64,000 bases of DNA from Caballeronia sordidicola (GCF_000729995.1 NZ_JNFG01000028.1:1-64000), one strand, 5' to 3'. Shown: positions 18,069 through 26,695, counted from the stretch's first letter. Notes: generated by a model not told the origin, from the sequence alone. Numbers and translations are program-made.

Positions 18069-19688
18069 TCAAACGCTAATGCGGTTCAACGTGTAAGCAC
18101 GATAAGCGCCGACGAAGGCATCGAACGAACCGACTTCTTCACGCTCGATTCTTGCCTGATCATCCAGCGACTTTGCAGCGAGCGCCGCCATTTCGCGCTC
18201 GACGTCAGCGCTGAGCGGACGGCCACGGAAGTAATCGGCATGCTTTGCGCTCAGTTCCATCGCAAATTCGTTGAAGCTTTGATGCCGCTCGCGCATGGTC
18301 TGGAGCACGCGGGCGGACGGCGTCAGCGAGACATCGGCCAATCGTGCTCGCTGGGCCTTCAAAGCCGTCATGTGTTCATCGATGCCATGCAGCGCGTCGA
18401 GCGCCCGCGCGACCGGCTCGATGGCGTCGAGCAATGAATCCGCCCAGCCTTGCATGGAGACTTCACGGCCATCGCGTGCCAGCGTCAGGCCGGGCTTGCG
18501 GCCTTCCTTCGTGATGCGCGCGAAGTTCTCGTTGGCTTCCTCGTTGGCGGCGCGCGGCAAAAGCGGGCTGTCTTCGAGCGCGCAATACAGCAAATACGCG
18601 TCCATGAAACGCGTGGTCTCCAGCGAAATCCCGGTCGGCTCGAACGGGTCGATATCGAGACAACGCACTTCAATGTATTGCACGCCACGCGACGACAACG
18701 CATGCAACGGCCGCTCACCAGGTTGCGTCACGCGCTTTGGCCGAATGGTCGAGTAGAACTCGTTCTCGATCTGCAACACGTTCGTGTTGATCTGCACCCA
18801 TTCGCCGTCGCGCTGCGTGCCCATGGCTTCATACGCCGGATACGGCTCGCTCACCGCTTTCGCGAGCACGTCGAGGTAACCGTCGAGTGTGTCGTAGCTC
18901 GGCAGCAACGCGGATTGCGCCGGGTTGTTCGTGTAGCCGAGATCGCTCATCCGCAGGCTGGTGGCGTACGGCAGATAACGCGTGGTGGCGTCGAAGGTCT
19001 CGAGCGTATTCGGGCGGCCTCGCAGGAACTGCTCGTTGAGCGCAGGCGATGCGCCGAACAAATACATCGGCAGCCAGCTTGTGCGGCGAAAATTCCGGAT
19101 CAGCGCGAAATACCGTTCGGACTGGAAATCGACGAGCGGCACGCCGCTGCGGTTATCGAGCGCGGCCCATGCACGCCAGACATCTTCGTGCAGCGAATAG
19201 TTGTAGTGAATTCCGGCGATGCATTGCATGGTGCGGCCGTATCGCAGCGACAAACCGCGCCGGTACACGTGCTTCAACATGCCTATATTCGATGTCCCAT
19301 ACCAGCCGAGCGGGATGTCCTGATCAGCGGGAAGCACGCCGGGCATGGAGTCGTTCCAGAGCAATTCGCTGCCGAGATGGGCGTAGGCGAAGCGATGCAA
19401 GTCGTCGAGTTGCTCGAGTGTGCGCGCGACGTCGTGCTCGGCCGGCGTGATCAGTTCGATCAACGCTTCGGAGTAGTCAGTGGTGATGAGCGGATGCGTG
19501 AGCGCGGAGCCAAATGTGCGCGGATGGGGCGTGGTAGCAAGCGTACCGTCGCGCGTCACCCGCAGGCTTTCCTTCTCGATGCCGCGCAGCCCCTGGCGCA
19601 ACGCAGCGCTTTGGGGGCCGCTGGTCAGTGCGGATAAGCGGCGGCGCAAGGCGCTGTCAGACGGAGATGAGAAATTCGTATTTGCCAT
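18069..19688 (-). CDS. gshA: Glutamate-cysteine ligase
   Basis: Cytoplasmic ATP-dependent enzyme that joins glutamate and cysteine, the first step of glutathione synthesis. It belongs to the enterobacterial-type GshA family. The ATP/Glu-binding motif GIEKESLRV lies near residue 36, TDYSEALIELITP near 70, and the GIHYNYSL motif near 160; VQYIEVRCLDIDPFEP marks the acceptor side. The length of 539 residues is close to the E. coli enzyme (518). The ATG at 19688 starts directly before the typical short N-terminal helix. A hairpin follows the stop. Confidence 0.96.
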   Translation of the reverse strand: MANTNFSSPSDSALRRRLSALTSGPQSAALRQGLRGIEKESLRVTRDGTLATTPHPRTFGSALTHPLITTDYSEALIELITPAEHDVARTLEQLDDLHRFAYAHLGSELLWNDSMPGVLPADQDIPLGWYGTSNIGMLKHVYRRGLSLRYGRTMQCIAGIHYNYSLHEDVWRAWAALDNRSGVPLVDFQSERYFALIRNFRRTSWLPMYLFGASPALNEQFLRGRPNTLETFDATTRYLPYATSLRMSDLGYTNNPAQSALLPSYDTLDGYLDVLAKAVSEPYPAYEAMGTQRDGEWVQINTNVLQIENEFYSTIRPKRVTQPGERPLHALSSRGVQYIEVRCLDIDPFEPTGISLETTRFMDAYLLYCALEDSPLLPRAANEEANENFARITKEGRKPGLTLARDGREVSMQGWADSLLDAIEPVARALDALHGIDEHMTALKAQRARLADVSLTPSARVLQTMRERHQSFNEFAMELSAKHADYFRGRPLSADVEREMAALAAKSLDDQARIEREEVGSFDAFVGAYRAYTLNRISV

Positions 19689-19929
19689 TGCTGCGACGGT
19701 TGCGTGTCGGGCGCAGAACAGAATGCGCCGAACCAGATTTTTTAGGTAGCGGGCACTTTAACATCTCAGTGTAAGACGTGCTTGAACCCTTGCCGGATAA
19801 GGGTTTGCGCGAATTCGAGTCGTTTGGAGCGGAAGTCTCGGCGATGGGGTTTGCTAGATGATGCAGGCGTTGCGGTTCGGATGGGTAACCGCTGGTGGTT
19901 TTTTGAATGCGCTTTGGACGTGCGCAGCC

Positions 19930-20844
19930 TCACCCGCCTTTCGCCGACCCCGCGCGATCGGCGATCTCATTCCACACATGCAAGGCAGCATAGGCGCGAT
20001 ATGGGCGCCACGCCTCAGCTCGCGCGCGTAACGTCGCCGCTTTCGCCATCGACGGATCGCGTGCCACCAACGACTGCATCAAGATCAAGTCGGTACCGGG
20101 CCACGCATCGGCATCGCGTAGGGCGCGCATCGCGACATATTCCACTGTCCACGGACCGATACCCGGCATGGCCAGCAACGCGGCCCGCAGTTCGGCGCGG
20201 TCCGCATGCGGATCGTCCAGCGGCAGCGCGCCTGCTGCGACCTCGCGTGCGAAGCCCTGCAACGCGGCCACGCGTTTGCCCGGCATGCCGATCTTCTCCA
20301 GATCGACTGCGGCCAGTGCGGCGGGCGTGGGGAAACGCCAAGCCGTGCCGGCGTGCGGATGATCGGTGAGTGGCGTACCGGCACGTTCGACGAGTCTCCC
20401 CACAATGGTCGATGCCGCTTTCACGCTGACCTGCTGGCCGACTATCGCGCGCACGACCAGCTCGAAGCCGGACCACGCGCCGGGTACGCGCAGCCCGGGC
20501 ACGGCTTGAGTCAGCGGCGCGAACCACGGATCGCGGCCGAGATGGGCGGCGATCGCGGGTGCGTCCGCCCGGAGATCGAACATGCGCGTCAGATGCTCGC
20601 CGATCGCTTTCGCATGGCGGCTTGCCGCGCCTTCCAGCGTCGCGACGAGACAAGGCTTGCTGGCGTGCTTTGTTACGCTGAGCGTCCCCGAATCACCGAG
20701 CCACTCGATTGCACGGCGATACGCACCGTCTTCCACCGCTTCGACGCCAAGCGTCGCGCGTCCCGCGAAAAATCGCAGGACGCGTGACCAATCGTAGGGT
20801 TCAACGTAGGGCAGCTGGATGCGGGTGAGTTTGGTTGGTGGCAA
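19930..20844 (-). CDS. alkA: DNA-3-methyladenine glycosylase II (AlkA type)
   Basis: Base-excision repair glycosylase removing alkylated bases. The N-terminal AlkA domain (PYVEPYDWSRVLRFFAGRA, about residues 8-115) is followed by the HhH-GPD domain with the helix-hairpin-helix LLAMPGIGPWTVEYVAMRA and the catalytic Asp in WPGTDLIL (about residue 255). It lies downstream of ada on the same strand, 77 bases after the ada stop, so the two are probably an adaptive-response operon. Its 304 residues correspond to the AlkA part alone, without the Ada-like regulatory domain fused in some proteobacterial homologues. Confidence 0.94.
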   Translation of the reverse strand: MPPTKLTRIQLPYVEPYDWSRVLRFFAGRATLGVEAVEDGAYRRAIEWLGDSGTLSVTKHASKPCLVATLEGAASRHAKAIGEHLTRMFDLRADAPAIAAHLGRDPWFAPLTQAVPGLRVPGAWSGFELVVRAIVGQQVSVKAASTIVGRLVERAGTPLTDHPHAGTAWRFPTPAALAAVDLEKIGMPGKRVAALQGFAREVAAGALPLDDPHADRAELRAALLAMPGIGPWTVEYVAMRALRDADAWPGTDLILMQSLVARDPSMAKAATLRARAEAWRPYRAYAALHVWNEIADRAGSAKGG

Positions 20845-20921
20845 TTTAGGCGCGTTCGAAAGCAGAGAGGATCGGGATGCTAATCGGCATCGTAGCGCTC
20901 AATGTGGTTTGGGAGATGCCA

Positions 20922-22034
20922 TCAACCCAGATCCTCCGCGTCGACGGTTTCAAGCGGCGCAGCCACCCGATGCTCTTTTTCCGCCGATAACAACGCGACC
21001 TTGCGCGCGGTTCCCCATCGATACCCCGCCAGCGCGCCATCCTTATGCACCACGCGATGACACGGAATGGCAAGCGCCACAGGGTTAGACGCGCACGCAT
21101 TCGCCACCGCCCGCACCGCCCGCGGCGACCCAAGCGTTTCGGCGATATCCGTATAACTGCGTGTCTGGCCGTATGGAATCCTCTGTAACGCGTCCCACAC
21201 GCGCTGTTGAAATGCCGTTGGACTGATATCGAGCGGCAGGTCGAAGTGCTCTCGCGTGCCGCGCAAATAAGCATCGATCTGCACGATAAACGGTGCGAGT
21301 CGCGCCTTGTCCTCGATCCGCTCCGCGTCCGACAACTCCTGCGTCAGTTCGGCTTCGAGCGCGGCGGGGTTATCGCCGAAAGCAATCTTGCAGATGCCCT
21401 TGGGCGTTGCCGCGACCAGCACGATTCCGAGCGCCGTTTGCGCGGTCGCGAAATGCACGACCAGCCCGGCCCCTTTGCGTCGATAAGTCGACGGCGTCAT
21501 CCCCAACTCAGCGGGCGCCGCCTCATACATCCGCGATGTCGAACCGAAGCCGGCGTCGTGCATGGCGCGCGTCACGTCGTCGCCACGTTGCAGCGCGCCG
21601 CGTAGCGTATCCGCGCGACGAGCGGCCTGGTATTGACGCGGCGACACGCCGACCACACGCGAAAACAGCCGCTGCAAATGAAACGCGCTGACATGCACGG
21701 CGCGGCTCAGTTCCGCGAGCGTCACGCGTTGCTGCGGGTCGGCGTCGAGCACCTTGCACGCCCGCTCCACGATCGCCAGCTCGCGCGACAGGCTGCCCGG
21801 CTGACACCGCTTGCACGCCCGATAACCGGCGGCTTCGGCTTGCTGGGTAGTATCGAAGAATTCGACGTTTTCACGCCGGGGCTGGCGCGACGCACACGAT
21901 GGGCGGCAAAACACGCCGGTCGTACGAACGGCATAAAAGAATGCGCCGTCGGCGCTTAAGTCGCGGCTCGACAAGGCGTCCCAACGCGTTTCATCGTTGG
22001 AGAAAGCAGCGGTACTTGATTCAGTTTTCATCAC
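20922..22034 (-). CDS. ada: Ada: bifunctional methyltransferase/transcription activator
   Basis: Repairs O6-methylguanine and methylphosphotriesters and then activates alkylation-repair genes. The N-terminal zinc domain has four Cys (GVFCRPSCASR near residue 42 and ACKRCQP near 75). An AraC-type helix-turn-helix follows (about 95-185). The C-terminal methyltransferase holds the acceptor Cys in IPCHRVVHKDG (about residue 326) and the Arg-finger region FQQRVWDALQRIPYGQTRSY. All key residues are present. The 370 residues are somewhat more than E. coli Ada (354). It is upstream of and co-directional with alkA. Confidence 0.96.
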   Translation of the reverse strand: MMKTESSTAAFSNDETRWDALSSRDLSADGAFFYAVRTTGVFCRPSCASRQPRRENVEFFDTTQQAEAAGYRACKRCQPGSLSRELAIVERACKVLDADPQQRVTLAELSRAVHVSAFHLQRLFSRVVGVSPRQYQAARRADTLRGALQRGDDVTRAMHDAGFGSTSRMYEAAPAELGMTPSTYRRKGAGLVVHFATAQTALGIVLVAATPKGICKIAFGDNPAALEAELTQELSDAERIEDKARLAPFIVQIDAYLRGTREHFDLPLDISPTAFQQRVWDALQRIPYGQTRSYTDIAETLGSPRAVRAVANACASNPVALAIPCHRVVHKDGALAGYRWGTARKVALLSAEKEHRVAAPLETVDAEDLG

Positions 22035-22204
22035 AATCCTCAGTTTGCGAAGGGTACGTGACTACTTTAGAGGCGGACGTCTATAGGTACTCGCCGGATC
22101 TTGCTCTGTCATTTCTTCCTTGAAGTACGGGGCTGTGAACGCATGGACAAATGACGCACAGATGCGACACACCATCACCATAGGGGTTTTTACTACGATA
22201 AGTG

Positions 22205-22233
22205 TTGCGTCGACCCTATCGGCTGTGTAATAT
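22205..22233 (+). promoter_or_regulatory. Sigma-70 promoter of candidate small RNA
   Basis: TTGCGT (22205-22210) and TAATAT (22228-22233) have an ideal 17-base spacer. Transcription would start near 22240, immediately before the small RNA described next. No protein gene is appropriately placed to be its only target. Confidence 0.65.
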
Positions 22234-22239
22234 CGGAAC

Positions 22240-22302
22240 TGTCTCCTCCATGTCTCCTCCTGATATGGATTCAGCCCGCTCCGCAACGAGCGGGCTTTTT
22301 TT
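22240..22302 (+). ncRNA. Candidate anti-Shine-Dalgarno small RNA (rightward)
   Basis: A roughly 63-base transcription unit with no ORF. The 5' end carries two copies of GTCTCCTCC (CTCCTCC at 22243-22249 and 22254-22260), which are complementary to GGAGGAGAC ribosome-binding sites. A perfect factor-independent terminator closes it: stem AGCCCGCT (22273-22280) with AGCGGGCT (22289-22296) and a T run at 22296-22302. A strong promoter lies directly upstream. The arrangement is that of trans-acting, probably Hfq-dependent, translation-blocking RNAs. Not experimentally supported here. A second unit of the same design is at 24331-24390. Confidence 0.65.
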
Positions 22303-22417
22303 CGTCTGTACACTTTGAAGCCTTTGTAGCCGTGCTGTTTCGCAACACTTGCTAAACTTGGAGCTGGCTTTTCATGCTCAGTTGTTGTCGGTTGTCACGT
22401 AATAACGGAGACACGCG

Positions 22418-22825
22418 ATGCAAATATCCATCCGCGAGATTGATCACGTCGTGATTCGCTGTGCGAACCTTGATGCCATGGTGGGCTTTTACAAGACGGT
22501 GCTGGGCTGTCCGGTAGAGAAGGAGCAGCGCGACCTTGGGTTGGTGCAGATGCGCGCAGGACGCTCGCTGATCGATTTGCTGGCGGTGGGCGCAAAGATT
22601 GATCGGCCGGAAAGCGGCACGCCGGGCACGGGCAACAACATGGATCACCTGTGCCTGCGAGTGGAACCCTTCGATTCCGCCGCGTTGCGCGCGCATCTGA
22701 TTGAGAACGGTGTGCTCCTGGGGGAAGACGGCCGTCGATACGGTGCTGAAGGCTTCGGCCCGTCGCTGTATCTCTTCGATCTGGAAGGCAATCTTGTCGA
22801 GTTGAAGGGGCCGCCGGAAGCGTGA
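22418..22825 (+). CDS. VOC (glyoxalase/bleomycin-resistance fold) family protein
   Basis: A single vicinal-oxygen-chelate domain protein of 135 residues with two beta-alpha-beta-beta-beta modules. Possible metal ligands are visible: His in EIDHVVIRC (about residue 10), His in NNMDHLCLRV (about 75) and Glu in GNLVELKGP (about 130). This pattern (H, H, E) is the normal metal site of glyoxalase-like enzymes, but the substrate cannot be read from sequence. The start ATG at 22418 follows ATAACGGAGACACGCG, a good ribosome-binding site. It is probably monocistronic. Confidence 0.87.
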   Translation: MQISIREIDHVVIRCANLDAMVGFYKTVLGCPVEKEQRDLGLVQMRAGRSLIDLLAVGAKIDRPESGTPGTGNNMDHLCLRVEPFDSAALRAHLIENGVLLGEDGRRYGAEGFGPSLYLFDLEGNLVELKGPPEA

Positions 22826-22846
22826 CCGGCGTCCTTAGCTAATCCG

Positions 22847-23398
22847 TCAGCGAGGTTTTCCCTTGAACACCGTCCAGTCGATAGCGACCGGGTCTACCGT
22901 AGCGCTGCCCAGCGATGCCTCGCCGTCCTGCACCGTGCATTGAAGCCGCATGGTCCGTTCCGCCAACGCACCGAGCGCTGCGGCCACGCCATCGGTGAGC
23001 GACCAGACGGTCACGTTTTGCATCCGCTCGACCTTCGCCTTGACGCCCTGCCACCAGATTTCGGAGGTGCGGCCGCCATACGCGATCACGATCACCCGAT
23101 CCGCGCGTCCGCTCGCCTTTGCGATGCGCCGTTCTTCCGGCTGCCCGACTTCGATCCACGTTTCGATTTGTCCGGTCAGATCCTTTTGCCAGAGATCGGG
23201 TTCGTCGGTGTCGGACAACCCTTTGGTGAATTCGAGGCGTTCGCTCGCGAATAACGCGAACGCGGCGACACGCACCATCATCCGGTCGTCTGTTTCGGAC
23301 GGATGCCGGGCGATCGTCAGCGCGTGGTCGCCGTAGTAGTGCCGATCCATGTCGGCGATTTGCAACTCAGCTTTGTAGATTGTGGATTTAAGGGCCAT
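22847..23398 (-). CDS. yaeQ: YaeQ family protein
   Basis: The whole 183-residue sequence matches the YaeQ family: MALKSTIYKAELQIADMDRHYYGDHALTIARHPSETDDRMMVRV at the N-terminus is diagnostic. The family has a PD-(D/E)XK-like nuclease fold of unclear function. The family's conserved segments LWQKDLTGQIETWIEVGQPEE and VIAYGG are present. It converges with the VOC gene (21 bases between stops). Function remains unknown. Confidence 0.94.
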   Translation of the reverse strand: MALKSTIYKAELQIADMDRHYYGDHALTIARHPSETDDRMMVRVAAFALFASERLEFTKGLSDTDEPDLWQKDLTGQIETWIEVGQPEERRIAKASGRADRVIVIAYGGRTSEIWWQGVKAKVERMQNVTVWSLTDGVAAALGALAERTMRLQCTVQDGEASLGSATVDPVAIDWTVFKGKPR

Positions 23399-23761
23399 GC
23401 AACACCGGAAAGCCTGTTTGAGAGGCCGGAAAAAGGGGAATTCAGAACGGATGTTTCGGGCGGATCCGCAGCGTGCTCACGCATACCGACGCGTTCCGAA
23501 TGACGTTCGATGACGTTCGACGCGTGATGATACCGAACGCGTTCGTTCGTTGCGGGGAATCGCTGGTGGAGGGGAGGTGTCGCCGGCGGCCCGGAATTGG
23601 TCTGTGCCACTGCCGGTGCAACGTAAGACCGTCCTGAGAGGACGCGTAACTAACCCGGCGGGCGTGAATAAATTCACGCCGCGAGCTAATTGCCCGATTA
23701 GATGAGCGGCGGTTTTTAAGCCGCCGTTATCCCTTCAGGCCGTGATTTACATGTGGTTAAT
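23399..23761. other. Intergenic region with short repeats and two hairpins
   Basis: About 360 bases. It contains an exact tandem duplication of TGACGTTCGA (23501-23520), a perfect inverted repeat GGCGTGAA/TTCACGCC (23661-23680) and a second hairpin CGGCGG/CCGCCG (23707-23726). The last two may be terminators for the leftward gene at 23762-24106, although neither has a long T tract. No gene is supported. Confidence 0.45.
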
Positions 23762-24106
23762 TCATTGCTTAATAAATCGATCCGCAGTCCACAAGCCTTG
23801 CGTATCGCTGTTTGCGGCATTCACAAATTCAACGTCATGGCCGACAACCTGCACTACACGGAAATGAGCGCCTTCCGGAGCCGGGATGCATTGAAATCCG
23901 GTGAAGAATTCCTGCATTTTCTGCTGCTCGCCTGCTTGGGCGTGCTGATCGGCGGAATCGAATTTGTCCTTCGATAAACAGCCGAACGCGTTAGGCATGA
24001 AACTGAAGGTTTGTTGCGGCTGGATCACCTTGTCCTGGGCCTGAACCGAGGTGATCGCGCCCAATAAGCCGATCATCGCAAAACCAGCAATGGCGCGCAT
24101 CTTCAT
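23762..24106 (-). CDS. Small secreted protein, function unknown
   Basis: 114 residues beginning with a clear Sec signal peptide (MKMRAIAGFAMIGLLGAITSVQA, cleavage before QDKV). The mature part has two Cys (AFGCLSK and GFQCIPA), which could form a disulfide in the periplasm, and ends TADRFIKQ. No known domain recognised. It is probably a periplasmic protein expressed alone; a good ribosome-binding stretch (GGAGGCTATAG) precedes the ATG at 24106. Confidence 0.72.
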   Translation of the reverse strand: MKMRAIAGFAMIGLLGAITSVQAQDKVIQPQQTFSFMPNAFGCLSKDKFDSADQHAQAGEQQKMQEFFTGFQCIPAPEGAHFRVVQVVGHDVEFVNAANSDTQGLWTADRFIKQ

Positions 24107-24330
24107 CTATAGCCTCCATGCAACTCTTTAGCGGGATTTAGCTATGTATTCAGTGACTAGTTATTAATATGCAGCGTTTATCCTAGACGAGAATTTGCAA
24201 GAGGCAAGCACAACTTGTGTGCGCTCGCAACAAGACAGATTGTCGCAGACGGCTACTCGGGATTAAGCGGCTTTAAGCGCGCGGCACCGCCATTCAAAAT
24301 GGCGAATGATGCGGCGCAAACACAAAAGAC

Positions 24331-24390
24331 AAATAAAAGATGCCCAGTTCACTGGAACCGGGCATTAACCCCACGAGTGAGGGAGGAGAC
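24331..24390 (-). ncRNA. Candidate anti-Shine-Dalgarno small RNA (leftward)
   Basis: A roughly 60-base unit on the leftward strand. The 5' end carries TGTCTCCTCCC (CTCCTCC complement at 24382-24388). The 3' end is a terminator: stem ATGCCCxGTTC/GAACxGGGCAT (24340-24365) followed by CTTTTATTT. The promoter lies just upstream: TTGACC (24422-24417) and TATTTT (24401-24396) with a 15-16 base spacer. The design matches the unit at 22240-22302 (same TGTCTCCTCC at the 5' end), so the two are probably members of one regulatory RNA family. No ORF is present. Confidence 0.6.
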
Positions 24391-24395
24391 ACAAC

Positions 24396-24422
24396 AAAAT
24401 ACTGGACCTGATCGCTGGTCAA
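24396..24422 (-). promoter_or_regulatory. Promoter of the leftward small RNA
   Basis: TTGACC and TATTTT on the leftward strand, spaced 15 bases (16 if TTTGAC is taken as the -35). Start of transcription is expected near 24390, placing the CTCCTCC motif at the very 5' end of the RNA. Confidence 0.5.
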
Positions 24423-24647
24423 AGCCCGTTTGATACTAAGCAGAATCTGTGCCGAATGCGGGAATTGAACAGGGAAATGTGACTTGGCAGATGAACTCGT
24501 TTTAAGTCAGACACTTGGCGCACGACGCCTTTCCGTGCAGCGGCGGGGTGTAATCCGGGTCATGTCGCGATCCTGCCGTTTTTTACATAGTGTCTTGTCA
24601 GACGCGAATGTTCGTGGATTAATCGATGCTTCCTAACAGGAGCTTCC

Positions 24648-25274
24648 ATGACCCTCGCTCAATGGCTGCCGTTCGCGGTTGCCTCCGCCATCCTTGTTGC
24701 CATTCCCGGGCCGACCGTGCTGCTGGTCGTCTCCTACGCGCTCGGCCACGGCCGCAAATACGCACTCGCCACGACTGCCGGCGTTGCGTTGGGCGACCTC
24801 ACGTCGATGACCGCTTCCATGCTCGGGCTTGGCGTGTTGCTCGCGGCATCGGCGGAACTGTTCATGGTTTTGAAATGGGTGGGCGCGGCCTATCTCGTTT
24901 ATCTGGGCATCAAGTTGTGGCGCGCGCCGGTGATGGATGCCGATGCGGTGAGTGCGCCTACCGAGTTGCGCACAAGTCGGATTGTCGCTCACGCTTATGC
25001 GGTGACGACGCTCAATCCGAAGAGCATCATTTTCTTCATTGCGTTCCTGCCGCAATTCATCGATCCGCATGTGGCGAGCATTTCGCAGATTGCGATCATG
25101 GAGGCGACGTTTGTCGGATTGGCTGCGGCGAATGCGTTTGCTTATGCGATGCTGGCTTCGGTCGCCCGGCGCGCGATTCGGCGGCCTGGCGTGCAGCGGG
25201 GGGTGAACCGGACCGGCGGCGCGTTGTTGATGGGAGCGGGGGTGTTTGCGGCGGCTTGGAAGAAGGCGGTTTAA
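24648..25274 (+). CDS. LysE/RhtB-family amino-acid exporter
   Basis: Inner-membrane exporter of the LysE superfamily, usually for amino acids or homoserine lactone-like compounds. It has about six hydrophobic segments. The family signature AIPGPTVLLVVSYALGHGRKYAL is at residues 20-43, VGAAYLVYLGIKLWR near 85, and LNPKSIIFFIAFLPQFI near 125, all typical. The ATG at 24648 follows ACAGGAGCTTCC. Its 208 residues match the family. No regulator gene is adjacent, so the substrate is not predicted. Confidence 0.94.
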   Translation: MTLAQWLPFAVASAILVAIPGPTVLLVVSYALGHGRKYALATTAGVALGDLTSMTASMLGLGVLLAASAELFMVLKWVGAAYLVYLGIKLWRAPVMDADAVSAPTELRTSRIVAHAYAVTTLNPKSIIFFIAFLPQFIDPHVASISQIAIMEATFVGLAAANAFAYAMLASVARRAIRRPGVQRGVNRTGGALLMGAGVFAAAWKKAV

Positions 25275-25389
25275 GGGACGGGTGGGCGGTGCCCTGGAGA
25301 ACCGCGAAGTCGGTTATCGCGAGCTTCGCTGCTGATCCGGTGAGACCATTCTGGTGGCTTCACCGAAACGGTCTCTCACCGGATGGGCT

Positions 25390-25418
25390 GAGGGTTCGCA
25401 AGCAACCCTCGCTTTTTT
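25390..25418 (+). terminator. Factor-independent terminator downstream of the LysE gene
   Basis: Stem GAGGGTT (25390-25396) and AACCCTC (25404-25410) with a 7-base loop, then GCTTTTTTC. It is preceded at 25338-25381 by a larger imperfect inverted repeat (CGGTGAGACC ... GGTCTCTCACCG). It ends rightward transcription before the leftward toxin-antitoxin genes. Confidence 0.65.
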
Positions 25419-25483
25419 CAACTGGTTGTCTCAACCCATTCGCCGCCCCGAAGGGGCTATGGCGACGCCTGTGGGTTGCTGAA

Positions 25484-25804
25484 TCACGCGAGCACCTCCA
25501 AGCCGTGTTTCTGAACGACTTGAAGTAGGCGCGCCGCGAGACCACTCGGCTTTTTTGCACCAGCCTCCCACTGCCTGACGGTCGAAGGGCTCGTGTTCAA
25601 GTAATGAGCAAAGACACTCTGGCTGACATTGGCACTCTTTCGGATACGTGCAACGTCCTTAGCCTCATAGCGGGGCGGCTCCTCGATGCACAGGTCGTCA
25701 TACTCACGCATTGTCTTTTTGTCGATAAGCTTCGCGCGAAACAGGCCAGACGCGGCGCTGTGAATCGCCTCGGAAGCGTCGCTCTTGAATCGTTTGTCAG
25801 CCAT
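25484..25804 (-). CDS. Antitoxin: HigA/NadS-type helix-turn-helix protein
   Basis: 106 residues. The C-terminal half is an XRE-type helix-turn-helix (DVARIRKSANVSQSVFAHYLNTSPSTVRQWEAGAKKPSGLAARLLQVV), the form found in NadS/HigA2-like antitoxins; the N-terminal part would embrace the toxin. It overlaps the upstream toxin gene by eight bases, the order toxin then antitoxin as in higBA modules. It would repress its own operon by binding the promoter above 26162. Assignment as antitoxin rests on the domain plus context. Confidence 0.88.
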   Translation of the reverse strand: MADKRFKSDASEAIHSAASGLFRAKLIDKKTMREYDDLCIEEPPRYEAKDVARIRKSANVSQSVFAHYLNTSPSTVRQWEAGAKKPSGLAARLLQVVQKHGLEVLA

Positions 25805-26162
25805 TGCAAATCTCCAATAGTTCCTTCAGATCAACCAGCAAGTCGATATCGACTGATGTCTTGCTTCCATAGTCCTTGGCGAGCCTCTTAAACTTCTTTA
25901 GATCGATATCGCCGATGTTGTCCATGTCGCTTTTTGCAAATAGAAACACGAAGATCCATCTTCTGCCCACCTTGTTCACGACGAGGCCACGTTTCGTGTT
26001 CCTGTCCAGTCGCTTCTTCCAGACGTTGCCGCCGAGATCGTCGCCTTGGCCGTCCATCAGTTGCTTTGCGGCTTTGCACAGATCGTCGTTGGTAATGCCG
26101 GCCGACTTGGCTGCCTTGCTGAACCATGCTGTTTTAAAAACGCGCTGCGTGAGTGCCTGCAT
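25797..26162 (-). CDS. Toxin: RelE/HigB-like ribonuclease
   Basis: 121 residues of the RelE-like group often annotated type II toxin (COG4737-like). Typical elements: VFKTAWFSKAAKSAGITNDDLCKAAKQLMDGQGDDLGGNVWKKRL with the invariant Gly/Lys-rich turn, then GRRWIFVFLFAKSDMDNI and the late KKFKRLAKDY helix. Such toxins cleave mRNA on the ribosome. It is the promoter-proximal gene of the module, co-translated with the helix-turn-helix antitoxin. Confidence 0.87.
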   Translation of the reverse strand: MQALTQRVFKTAWFSKAAKSAGITNDDLCKAAKQLMDGQGDDLGGNVWKKRLDRNTKRGLVVNKVGRRWIFVFLFAKSDMDNIGDIDLKKFKRLAKDYGSKTSVDIDLLVDLKELLEICNG

Positions 26163-26169
26163 TGCATGC

Positions 26170-26695
26170 CGGTTTGACGATAAACATCAACTATGCCACC
26201 TAGTGGTATAGCGTTCAAGTCAAATTCTGGCGCAGGCGCGCCCATGATCCATCCCGGCTCGCGGGCAGGAGCCCGCATCGCACATCGCGCGCGGGTCAGC
26301 GAAAAGGAAGGCTAGCATCAGCGTGACCTGTCCCTGATTTCGCGACGGTGGGGTCTATGACAACGTTCAGATGCTGCAGACGTCGAGTGGTGCAAGGCTA
26401 CATCAATACAAAAGCGGTGGAGTTGCTATCGGGCCGCAAGAGTGACGCTGCTGAAAATGTTGAGTTTAGTGACCAAAAAATTCCCGCGACACGGTCCCTC
26501 CGCTCTTCTGTCGAGCTACCGCTGGTTCCAGAGTGCATATGCCACTTTTAGCAGGAATGCGGTCGTCTCTGGGCTCAGTTCTTTCAGCCATGCCAAGGTC
26601 GGAATAGGCTTTCTATCCGGCGTGGGGCCGGTCAAGCGCCGGCGTACACCCACTTCGATTCGGCGACTCCATGACGCTCTGATAGGAAGCCCGAA
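26170..26695. other. Region without supported genes
   Basis: About 525 bases upstream of the toxin-antitoxin promoter. Several short frames exist but none has a domain or a convincing start. The palindromic GCCACTATACC-like area around 26190-26210 (CACCTAGTGGTATAGCG) probably contains the toxin-antitoxin promoter and operator. Confidence 0.35.

Noticed and set aside
25338..25480. Group of inverted repeats (CGGTGAGACC/GGTCTCTCACCG and GCCCCGAAGGGGC) that looked like a small RNA
   Set aside because: No upstream promoter with proper spacing was seen; the features are explained by a terminator region after the LysE gene.
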